Source: Ophiodon elongatus
Taxonomy: Eukaryota; Chordata; Actinopteri; Perciformes; Hexagrammidae
Assembly (NCBI GenBank): GCA_016806645.1
Contig: JACSYO010001857.1
Coordinates: 386,501-450,500 of the forward strand
Length of the DNA stretch: 64,000 nucleotides
Direction of reading: 5' to 3'
Within the stretch, counting starts at the first letter, position 1. The number at the start of each line of letters is the position of its first letter. A program made the position numbers and the translations under genes. This document shows, one piece after another, positions 1-43,700 of the stretch. Below the pieces are notes generated by a model. The model was given only the letters and a program-made list of their open reading frames with translations. It was not told the origin of the DNA and made no database searches.

Positions 1-2
1 TC

Positions 3-32534
<32,532 letters not shown>

Positions 32535-33897
32535 GACCCAGAGCCGTGCCGGCAGACACCGGAGCCCCCGAACCCGAGGGGAACCTTTGAAACCTCCGTC
32601 GCCGCCAGACACCTCCGATAGTGCACAGATGTAGGATGTATGAAAAGTTTTATTATCCAAAATGGTATACCCATTTGAAAGGAAAACACATATTTTTACA
32701 TTACAATGGTGCAATATTAAAATCAAATTATTGTATGTTTTGAAGAGCAGCGGCCAACTTAAACAATCATGCAAGTTGGATCCATATATATTTTAATCAC
32801 ATCAGATAGGCAGGTCAGCTAGTCATTTTATAATGGATGTATAACATTTTAGAATACAACTTTTCATCTGTGTGAAGGAAGGACGGGTCTGATGAGGGAC
32901 AGTAGTTCCTCTGAAGTTGACTTTCAAGGAGTAAATCACATTTGTGCTCAGCCATGACGAACCACAGATCGCAGACGTGTCGGAAAAAAAGAGAAAGCCA
33001 AGAGTTTAAACTGGATTTTTCTTCTTTTTAAAAAAAAAATCCCAGATATATCTTCAGATGTTTACAATGTGGGGGGAGGGGGGGTTCTGTTGTTTATGTC
33101 TTTCCTTGTTTACAGAGGTGCTTCTCACACAGACACACACACACACACACATATGCTTACACACAGGCAGCAGGAGGACACTGTCCTTTAATCAGAGGCT
33201 TTGATTGGTTTAAGCCTCCCGTGTGACCAACAATCCAGCCTGCCAAAGTGTCCTTTGAGCAAGGCACTATTTATTCCACCCTGGGACCCTCGTCTCTGAC
33301 TCCACTTACAACGGGAGTCAAGTAAGAGAATACTGTTGAGTGTCTTCAGGTGATGTAGTGCCCCCTGGTGGCCACAATGGAGGCTCTCAGCTGTTGAAAA
33401 ACTGGCAGAAAACCGATTTTCTATCCACACAAATCAGATCCATCAGATAGATGTTGTGCTTCAGGAATGTCAGCTCACAAGTTGCTATTTTAGGTTTGAT
33501 TGTTGCGCTGAGGGCACGACCCCATCACTACATCACCTTATTCGGGTGTCCTTTTCTGAACACAAAGACAATTCGGCAGCTCCATGACGGCACAGGGGTG
33601 TGGCTGTTTGAGACAACAGATAGTCCCAACTAGGACCACAAGAATGACCTTTTCCTACCGCGGCCATGCGACACACACCACCCCTTCTGCTCAGGCGTCA
33701 GTTGAGCGTCACGGTGCTGGTCCCCCGCCCAGAGCCCCCTCGGTTTCAGGCACTGCCAAGCCGCCACCCGCTGACCCCCCTGCACGCCAACAACGAGCAC
33801 AACGAAAGCGCCATTGTCTGAGTGTCATCCCGCCACATTGCTACTGTGAAGGAAAAAGAAAACGGACAAGTGCCAATGTTTCGCTTTGATTTACTGC

Positions 33898-33978
<81 letters not shown>

Positions 33979-36470
33979 GGCACAACTGACCATGGTTGTA
34001 AACATAGATTAAGTTGTTCTTGGCCTTCCATGTCACTCCGTTGCTTACGATGCGTCACGAGAACAGCAGGCAGCACTTTCTGTGGGTCCTCACAGAGCCG
34101 TCTTAATTGGCCGTACTCTAAACCCCTCCCTTGAACAGCGACTGTCCAATCAGTAGCACCCATGACTCGGCAAAGCTGTCAAGCCTTCTCCACAAGTTAA
34201 GCAGTGGTGCACATGGAGATGAAAAAGTATGCAAGCTAAGCAGCCAAACCGAGTTATGCCAGAATGAAGCAGTCTGGTCTCACTAGAGACCAGAACAATG
34301 CTGTTTCTTTACTTCCACGTGGACCAGCAACTGATTGGATGCTGAATGTTTGCCCGGGATATGTTTATTAGTCTTTTAGCCTGAAATCATGCATGTCGGC
34401 ATCTAGTACACATTTAAGACCCATATACAAGATTATCATTTTAAAACAAGTCTAACGTTTAATTACGCTCAGTTAGCTATCTAGCTACAGTTGATCAAAT
34501 GTGAGTAAGTGGCAAATATGCAATCGTTATCATTGTGAGAACGGAAAGCTTGCCAGACATAGCAACAGTTGCTAGGAGGGGCGTGGCTTAGCCAACGGTC
34601 AATTGCCAAAAGCTGAATACTTGTGACATTTACGTTAACCTGCGTGGAGAACCGGGTGGGGCTGTGCTGCAACAGGGCAATTCAGAATTCAGTAATATTG
34701 AATTGAATGACGCAAGCTGACGGTTTCCTGCATGGAACTGTCTGTCACTCATTTGACTCGTCTTGTTCAGCATCTGCACCCATCTGGGATCCCTGAGGTA
34801 CCAAAAAAAGAATCCAAAGTGTTTTGAAATGCAAGTTAACCGGATCGGCCCGAGAGCTGAGTAGGGGAACAGATACTGGTGCTTTCTCGCTGCCTTAAAT
34901 GTGCAAACGTTTGGGAGGCATCCTCTGCTCCCGAGTGAGAAGAAGAGACGGTGATGTCGGGTGGTGGTGATGATGATGATGATGATCTGCTTCCTCCTTC
35001 ATCAAAACAGCCTCTTTTGTTTTGTTCTGTTGATCCCTCTTGCTCCAAACCGCCCTTTCTTGTTTCTGACAGTAAAAGTATAAAAGAGTTGATGATGTAT
35101 TTGAATTTAAAACTGACCAATATTGTAAAAAAAGAAGAAAAAAAACATTTAATAAGGGGGTGGGGTATTTTTTAGTTGTTGTTTTCTCGCCCAGTTGAGC
35201 TGGGCTCACTTGAACTGACAGGAGCACAACCAAACTGATTTTGGGTTTTCTAGCCTAATGAGCATGTTTTAAAGCTTTTTAAAGGGGATGCATCGAGAAG
35301 AGACCTTTACCATTATGTATACGTGGATTGGACGGAAGCCATTTTGAATTTTGATTGTCCTCTCTTTGTTTAACGAGCGGGTTGGTTTTGCACACTTTGA
35401 GGTTGGGGTGGGTTGTATATACTTCAGTCTTGCACAGTGAATCAAGGATGAATTCTGCCCTGTTGATGTTACAATATGCTTAACTCGCTGAGTAAATTAT
35501 TGTACTTTGAGAACAGAGAGAGAAAAAGGAGTGCAAAAACTCAACACGCTGTCAGAAACGAGTGTGTGTCTTGTGGTGATTGGATGTTTTTGCCTATGCA
35601 GGAGGCACAAGGTGTACAGTAAGAAAAAGATTTTAACTCACTAAAATCACAGACGGAGAACAAAAAAAATAGGCACTTTTCCAGTAGCCCCCCCCTCTCC
35701 CCCTCCTGCCGTAATATTCTCTGGATCCTCTCCATCTTTAGGAACCCCTGTTGTTCCTTAGATTTACTTCCTCTCTGGACATTTTCACCCTAGCTTACCG
35801 CCACGTTAGGCTTGCCGGCTGTCCGAGGCACCAAAGCTGAACTGACTGCGTACTGTATACATTGACCAACAACCAACAGGTGCTACTGGTCAGTCGAAGC
35901 CCACCAGAGACCAAGAAGTCATGTTGTCACAACCTCAGGACAATCCTACCCTCTACAATCCTACCTGTGCTCAGCTTCACACGTGTCTCTGCGGCCAAGC
36001 CTCCGACGCTTCGCACATACACCTGCCAGGGCGTGTAGTTGCATGATAAGGGGGTAGTTACCACGGTAACTCCTTGCCTACAGTTGCAACCATGCATCAA
36101 ACCTGAGCTTAGATCTCCCACAATTCACCCTCTCAGCTACTCTACACTCCTGTCGTAGGCCATGAGTTCCCGAGCTAGCAGAACGTTGACGCCGTTAACA
36201 GTGTGCACCATAGTGATGATGATCAGCTGGTCCTTTTTCCCACCCAACACTTTGCAGTTACATCTCAGTTGAAGAACCATAGCATTTACTCTGGTTTGAG
36301 GGAAAGTTTTCTTCTTCTTTTTTTGGGTGAAACATTTGTCCTTAAATGTTTTATATTTTGTACATTTGTATGTAACATATCATGTAAATAGACAGAGACA
36401 GTGATTTAACTCATCTGGAGGATTTTGTAGTCTTTGTAAAGCCCTAATAAATGGTATTTGGTGTCACACG
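32535..36470 (+). other. nav3: nav3 3' untranslated region
   Basis: No further splice-consistent exon follows the TGA. The first clear polyadenylation signal followed by a change in sequence character is AATAAA at 36446-36451, so the 3' UTR is about 3.9 kb. It contains (CA)n at 33900-33977, a short (AC)n at 33133-33150 and a (GAT)n run near 34968-34987. Earlier minor signals cannot be excluded. Confidence 0.65.
33900..33977. repeat. (CA)n microsatellite in the nav3 3' UTR
   Basis: About 39 uninterrupted AC dinucleotides. Confidence 0.97.
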
Positions 36471-37388
36471 AGCAAACAGCATGCTGAGCTTTTTTGTGTG
36501 TGTCTGTTTTGTTTGTGGAGTGGAAGGTAAAGGCATCAGAGGTGAGTATTTCAAATGGAATATTAAGTGTCAAGATGTTAGTGTCTGTTTACTTTGAGTT
36601 TGATTACCAAAAACATAAAGTACACTTGACAAATCCTATTTTAAATGTACTTATTGGGCACAATAGAGATGGTCCCAAGTGATATTATCTCAGCCAAAGT
36701 GACGTATGTATAAAGTGACATGTACAAGTGATGTATGAATTTCTCTCTGTTGTTGATACCTTTAATTATATAAGAGTCCACAGAGAAACATGCTCACGAG
36801 CAATGAATCTGGAGCTCGGTCAGTGAGAATGAAGCTGGTGTTAGCTGAACTGTAGATCTGTCAATAGGAGCATTATAGGGCCATCGGTTAAACTGTAAAA
36901 GCCGACACTCCGACCAGCGGTTTGTCATAATTAAGTAAGTGGACAGCAGCTGTTGTCAAAAATACAATGCCAATTTGAATGTCACAATAATCTTATATCT
37001 AAAATGTGAACGCAATTACTTCAAGACGTCTAAGATAACACTAAATGTCATCGGACTGATGTAAAACAGGGTGACTTTGTCACGTGTAGTCAGATAGGAA
37101 AAACCGACTTCTGGAGGGTAACACGTTTTTGGGGATGGCCTTCTGACATGTTGACTATACAAATGAGCTAAAACCAATATGTTTTCACAGGATACAAGAT
37201 TCAAAAGACTGAAGTATTCATTTTAATTACATTTCAAAAGTCCTGTTTTCAAAGGGAAATGGTTCAAATACAACACTTGTAATCACAGCTTTCAAAACTT
37301 AGGAAGGCTGTTTAATTGTTTTATTTTGAAGGACTACTGAACATGTGTGTTGTCTTCCGGGTGGCTCGCAGCTGCAGCTAAAGCAAAC
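36471..37388. other. nav3-C4orf3 intergenic and upstream region
   Basis: About 0.9 kb with no gene recognised. The another-regulin promoter and 5' UTR must lie in its right part. No clear TATA box is seen. Confidence 0.5.
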
Positions 37389-37556
37389 ATGGGGCAAGGA
37401 GAAACTCCCGGGACCGAGGCAGAAAAACACCTCAAAACGTGTCAAACTAACGGAGCTTCGATGTCTTTACCGAAACATTCGTACTGGTACGACTTCTGGT
37501 TGTTCGTGATCTTTGACGTCGTGTTTTTCCTCGTCATGTATTATGTCGTCCCGTAG
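37389..37556 (+). CDS. c4orf3: Another-regulin (C4orf3/ALN), 55-aa tail-anchored micropeptide
   Basis: Another-regulin is a small ER membrane peptide of the phospholamban/sarcolipin group that inhibits SERCA calcium pumps in non-muscle tissue. The ATG at 37389 (CAAACATGG context) opens a 55-residue frame ending TAG. The hydrophilic N-terminal half (1-28) is poorly conserved. LPKHSYW (28-34) and the membrane segment (about 36-54, with DFWLFVIFDVVFFLVMYY) closely match my recollection of human C4orf3, which reads LPKHSYWLDLWLF and then FDVV. The peptide ends VVP two residues after the membrane span. The coding region is in one exon; a GTGAGT donor follows 4 nt after the stop. The in-frame upstream codons are not preceded by a better ATG. 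Confidence 0.9.
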   Translation: MGQGETPGTEAEKHLKTCQTNGASMSLPKHSYWYDFWLFVIFDVVFFLVMYYVVP

Positions 37557-37830
37557 AAAGGTGAGTGGGAGAAAGTTCTCTCTAACGTGTTGGCGGCTAC
37601 GGAAGCTGCTAAGCTAACGTCTCGTCAACAAGATGTGCTTTGATGGATAGTTCACGTAAAGCTATGTAGCTATGTGTCACAAACACAGTTGCATGTCAGT
37701 TAAACTTACCTAAGGCCAGAAGCGTTTACCTTTTAAGTAACGTTGCTCCAGGCAACCACTGACCAGTATTGCCCTTCCTGTAGCTTTACCTGTTCAAATA
37801 CCAGATGTGTTTCTGCGTGGTAATTACAAT

Positions 37831-38529
37831 ATAACACCACCTGCTTTACTCTCATGTAACACCACCTGCTTTACTCTCATGTAACACCACCTGTTTTACT
37901 CTCATGTAACACCACCTGCTTTACTCTCATGTAACACCACCTGCTTTACTCCCATGTAACACCACCTGCTTTACTCCCATGTAACACCACCTGCTTTACT
38001 CTCATGTAACACCACCTGCTTTACTCTCATGTAACACCACCTGCTTTACTCTCATGTAACACCACCTGCTTTACTCCCATGTAACACCACCTGCTTTACT
38101 CCCATGTAACACCACCTGCTTTACTCTCATGTAACACCACCTGCTTTACTCCCATGTAACACCACCTGCTTTACTCCCATGTAACACCACCTGCTTTACT
38201 CTCATGTAACACCACCTGCTTTACTCTCATGTAACACCACCTGCTTTACTCATGTAACACCACCTGCTTTACTCTCATGTAACACCACCTGCTTTACTCC
38301 CATGTAACACCACCTGCTTTACTCTCATGTAACACCACCTTCTTTACTCTCATGTAACACCACCTGCTTTACTCTCATGTAACACCACCTGCTTTACTCT
38401 CATGTAACACCACCTGCTTTACTCTCATGTAACACCACCTGCTTTACTCTCATGTAACACCACCTGCTTTACTCTCATGTAACACCACCTGCTTTACTCT
38501 CATGTAACACCACCTGCTTTACTCTCATG
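37831..38529. repeat. 25-bp minisatellite in the another-regulin 3' UTR intron
   Basis: About 28 head-to-tail copies of a 25-bp unit reading ATGTAACACCACCTGC then TTTACTCTC. Units differ mainly by ACTCTC versus ACTCCC. One unit near 38249 lacks 2 bp, one has CTTCTT and one has CTGTTT. There are no spacers. Confidence 0.98.
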
Positions 38530-39054
38530 CTGTTGAATGAAAGAAGAAGCTGGAGGTAGCAAATGTATTGTGTTTTTGTCTGGAAAATTTCCCAATTGAG
38601 CAATTTATTATCTTTATTATCTATATTCTACTCTTATTTGTCGACCCACTAATGAATGAAGCTAATTTTAATAAACTTTAATACAGATGGTCCATAAACA
38701 TTTCCATGTCACTGCGCTTTGATTGGGACTTTTAAATGACTGATGATTAGTTTGTGTGCCTTTTTTTGTTTTCATTGTGTAGTTTAATTAGGAGATTAAT
38801 TAACCCGTGATTGTATTCAAATCTTGAATCAAAAACAAAGTCTGAGGTATGTTTAGGGTTTAGGTGTATACTTTTCTGTAGGCACTGTGTAGTAATATTT
38901 GTGCTGACATTTGTATAACCACTGACAACATTTTAATACATCCTGAACTTCTTTACTTTAAAGAAAGTTGTTGTTGTAGTCTAGTCAAATCACCGTATTT
39001 CATCTGCACTTCTTTTTCTTTTTGCTGAGATCTAACATTTTTCTTTTGTTGAAG

Positions 39055-39512
39055 GTTTGTCCGCTGGACTCTGGAGCCTGAAGACATGGCGTGTTGGTGC
39101 TGTCCTGCTGTCAGGAAATGCTAGCCCAGCTTTGACTGAAATGTAACACCACGTTAGTGGATGTCCCATCCCAAGTTGCCATGGCTTGGTCCATGGAAGT
39201 GCAAGTTCTATACTTGTGGCATCCTGCTTTGACATCAGAGATTTGACCCCACAAAGCTCCTTCCCTCGGTGACCTGTTGCCAGTTGCCTTTCAGCATCGA
39301 TGGATTCACGTTGTTGCTGTGGGGAAGAGACACACTTCAAGAATTTTGAAAAAAAAGTGACAATGGTGATCTGATGATCCAGTGAATGGGCTGTGATGAC
39401 ACCAAAGAAACACAATTTTACTTGCACACCATAAAGAAAAATTTAAAATTGAGGAATATGATTCCAGCACTTCCAAATGTAAGTTTTCACATGAAATGCA
39501 CTGCAAATAAAA
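39055..39512 (+). other. c4orf3: Putative 3' UTR exon of another-regulin
   Basis: An acceptor (CTTTTGTTGAAG) at 39054 could join to the GTGAGT donor at 37561 just after the stop codon. The exon would end downstream of AATAAA at 39507-39512. The human gene also has noncoding 3' sequence in a separate exon, as I recall. The sequence from 38530 to 39054 holds nothing recognised. Confidence 0.55.
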
Positions 39513-39809
39513 CGTTTTACCTACTTGCTCAATGGTGACAATTTCTTTCTTGTTTAGCACCGCTAATATCCCCATTTACACACATTAAAAATATCTTATT
39601 ATATAAAAGCGTTCTGCATATTACCAGCTGGTATGTTTAATTAGAAGTACTTTGAATAGCTACAATTTAATCCTACTGAGCATTTACTGTTATTACTTTA
39701 CGCTCTTATTTTGAAGATTTACTCCACGTGTTTCCGGTCCGTGAGAAGCTAACAACAAATGGCTTTCAAGCAAATGGCAGTTTGTTAAAGGACTTTTAAA
39801 ACCCTCACC
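39513..39809 (+). promoter_or_regulatory. Presumed promoter/5' UTR of the TINF2_N-zinc finger gene
   Basis: This 300-bp gap separates the another-regulin poly(A) signal from the next ATG, so it must contain the promoter and 5' UTR. No TATA box is evident. Confidence 0.4.
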
Positions 39810-40672
39810 ATGGAAACGACTGGCGGCTCTCGCCGAGTGGAAAACACAGGTCCGTTTTATTGGAGTGTTTAATAAGTTGTGTCGCAGTTAAATATGAACC
39901 AGCTGTCCTGCATAGTGTCGTCATCTCGCATTATCACGTAGCTCCGGCTAACCGCGGTGGTTGTAGCTAACGTAACAAACACACCAAAACATTGAATTAA
40001 GGCAACATGTAGCTGCTTTATGTGACAACTTGACCTTTTCCCTTCAGCAAACGGTAGTCCGAAGTTTAAACTGTAAACCAGCCGCTTGTGACGTAGACGC
40101 ATGTCCCACTGTTTTGGCTAATGTGGCTAGCTGAGCTAAATCAAACAAGAGGCGTTGTGTTGTCGGGTCCCGGGGTGTCTGAGGAGTGTCTGTGTACAGC
40201 ACAGAGTAACTCATAATGCACAGGGGCTCGAAACCATAGGCTAAACCTAAAACATTGCTGTTAGGAGAGCTGTTGCGTCTTCTCACAAGAGTTCACAACA
40301 ACACCCCGAAGCTACTGTGGCAGCATTAACGTTACATCTTAAAAAGGTGTTTTTATCTCATGTTCAACACGGCTGTCAGCTGACACGGCCTCGATGCCGT
40401 CTGCGTGCTGCTGTATCACACTGTCCTTATCTGCGCTGTGGAAGCGTGTTGGGTTTACTCTAACAGGACATCAGATGCAGGAGGAGCCCCATGAGCAATC
40501 AGTTACCTCCCTTCATATTCCTCAGATTTAAGCCACATTTAAAGTGGTCACCCTAAATAGTCACACCAGACACTGTGTAGAAGTATATATTTATTTTATA
40601 AGCAACCACGCACACATTAGAGTCATGTTCCACCACTTATGCATGTAACAAGAACACACTTGTCACTTCACA

Positions 40673-40727
<55 letters not shown>

Positions 40728-43700
40728 ATATATCTATATATAGATAGATAGATCTATCTATCTATATATAGATAGATATATCTATCACATGACCCTGTCC
40801 ACCCCATGTCTCCCTGTTGGCACAGATATATTCCTGCCGTTGTCATCACTAAGGCTGCTGATTCCTCCCCTGCGGCTGCTCTCTGCGGCGATGTGGCAGG
40901 TGGCTCAGCAGAGAGAGGTTCTCGACTACGGAAAGCTTGGCGAGTTTGTGGCGCTGGTGACGGCTACGGTGCCAGACCTGCTCAATCCACAGCAACGGGG
41001 CAAGCTGCTTCTGCGGCTGAGAGCAAGAGTGAGTCAACGGGGTTTCACGTGAGAGCTCAAGTCACAAACATGTGGATCATCGGACAATATTGTTGCACCT
41101 CGTGGATTCGGTCTTGCTGAAGGGACACCTTGCTCTTCTCTCGACATGTTTCTCTTCAGGTCATTCTTGAGTTGTGCAGAAATGAGGAAACGGCCAACGT
41201 TTTGTGCATACAGCCTCACCTAGAAGACATCCGCCCAGCAGGATACACGGGAGTAAGTGTTTTCACAATCACAATTCCCTCTAACAGGTTCTCTCTTTGT
41301 ACAGCACAATGGCCTGAAGCTTGTAATTACTGGCCAGATGATGTACTTATATTGTTTGGGGAAATAACGCCGATAGTGTCTTTCAGAGTGGAGATGCCGA
41401 GGTGGATGCAGAGGAGGCCATTTTTGTGGAGCTCGTCCAAACACTCCTGAAGGACCCGGCAGAGAGGGAGCACTTTTACCAGGCAAGGCAGCTTCACATG
41501 CGACCCCATCTGGCATCCTGAAGAGAAGCCCCTTTTGTGCACCCAGCTGCCTCTTTGTAACCGTGTCCCGTCACTGTGACCGTTGTTCTTCCCAGGAGGT
41601 TTTTCCTACAGAGTATGGTCCCAGCTCCGACACAGACATGCAGCTCCTCGTGTGGGAGTTTCTGTCTAAACTGGAGAAACTCCTGCCAGTACCAGACCTC
41701 AGTCAGGTAGGAGACAACGTCACATTACTGCTGCTGCTTGAAACATGCACTGTGTTTAGGAATGTCCCAACCTTTCACTTTTCTGATTTTAAGTCTGTAC
41801 AGGTTATAATATAAACATGGCATAATTATTTTTCCTTTGGAATTTAAGAACATTTGATGAATTTTAAGAAACTGTGTTTAGCAAGTGTATTTTTATATTT
41901 TTGATTTAAAGTGAATGGCTCATTATAAAAAATACTTCTGATAACATAGTTGACTTCATATTGACTTGTGCATAGGGTTGTAACTATGAGATTTCCACGG
42001 TACGATAATGGTATATTCAGTTAGTCTGATTATTATTGTTTTTATTTTTATTATCAGTTACAAAAGAATGAGGAATGGGAATTACAATAATTATAAACCT
42101 AATTATTAAAAAAAATAGCATTTAACTATAATATGTTATACAACTGAAGCATGCTAGTTTACATATTAGCATCACTAGTGTGTTAAATAGCTAATAAATA
42201 ACAAATAACATCAGCTGTGAGCTGTTTAAATGATTTCCTATAATTATTCCTACATTGTAGGTGCAGCCAGACTGCTCCTGTACCTTTAACTCACACACAC
42301 TCGTGTCAAATTTTATTTACATTTAAGCACATGTACTCAGTATAACCATCAATCTTCACACTGTGACATCGGTATTACGTTACAACCGTTGTTATAAATA
42401 TGATAGTCCAATATATCGTTATAAATATCTGTATCTACCTAAAGAAACCAGTATTGGTCGGGCTGTAGTCACTATTAGCTTCAGTACCGATGATTAGCAT
42501 TTTCAGGATTACTGGATTTAATATTATACTTAATAGTGGTGTGTTTAAGTTTTATCACATTTGACCCTGAACTGACCGTATGATCAGCTCATTCTTGCTG
42601 ACTTTGCGTCTGTCCATGAACAGACTGTGTCGTGGCTGACGTCCGCCCCCTCCGTACTGAAGGACTGCATGCAAACGCTCTCCGACCCCGACGACCTGAG
42701 GTCTCTCCTGCAGCACCACAAATGCCTGGAGCACCTCGGAACACAAGGTAAGCATCCGCTGTAATCCAGCTCTCCGCATGTTAGAACTCACTGTGCCATG
42801 ACTACGCCATAGCAGTAGGCTAATAATCTGATACATGGATTTGACAGTTTATTAGAATTTCTAATGCACAAGGAATTCCAAAGCCGGGTCCACTCAATTC
42901 AAAAACGTAGTTTGTTTTGCTCTGTTATGGCCCTCTGTCCTCAATAAACTGGCATTTTTCTCACCTTAAAATTGAGCCTTTCCTCAAATATTCCCCTGAG
43001 TGGATACATTGAAAACTTAGCTTTGGTAAAAATGATGATGCAAGCTGCCCAGACAGGCCGCGATAATTAACTTGTATTTGTGTTTATTTTGTCAGAAACC
43101 TTTGCGATCATAAAGCAAGACACAGACTTTGTGATGCGTTAGCCTCTTCTTGTTGTTGTTTTGCGTCTCTTTGTAGTCGATGTGCATCTTTTTGTGATAT
43201 TTGTGGTAATATGGGTCCTGTTCAGTAATCCGTCCATGTTCAGTTCTCTGACAACAGTAAGAGAAAAATTATACAAATGAAAACAACGGCGTTGGACACA
43301 GAACAGAGATTGAATAAGCTGAGACTCAGCAGAGTAACCAGACATGTCGACCACATGTTGGTTGAGATGCCGACGGCCGAAACATGACAGTGAGACTTGT
43401 TCTCCTTCAGGTATTTTTGTGTGGATGGAGATCTGTATAAGATGATTTTGGGACCCACTCGTGGTTTAGCCAGTTTATTTTGGTCCTATGGGAGAAGAAG
43501 GCACACAGGAGACTTAGATGAGAAGGCAAAAAACCACAGCCTCCCGGGTATCTGAACCCAGCATGCTGTAGGTCAGAGGGCCTCATGCATCAACACAACA
43601 AGCGATTTCCCGTATTTAAGGGAGACACAGCACTACGTATATTTTCTGTGTTTTGCACAGGTACCACGGTGGAGATGTCCACCCAGGTCTTTGCCTGCTC

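Noticed and set aside
37347..37388. N-terminal extension of another-regulin
   Set aside because: The in-frame upstream stretch has no ATG and would need a non-AUG start. The ATG at 37389 has a better context and gives a peptide of the family's usual size.
37831..38529. CRISPR-like regular repeat
   Set aside because: Units are directly adjacent with no unique spacers, in a vertebrate intron. It is a minisatellite. The arrays at 1202-1786 and 14024-15200 were rejected for the same reason.
43444..43580. Possible tRNA-derived SINE (box B-like GGTTCAGATACCC on the - strand)
   Set aside because: Only one weak box is visible, with no box A or tail, so it is not reported as an element.
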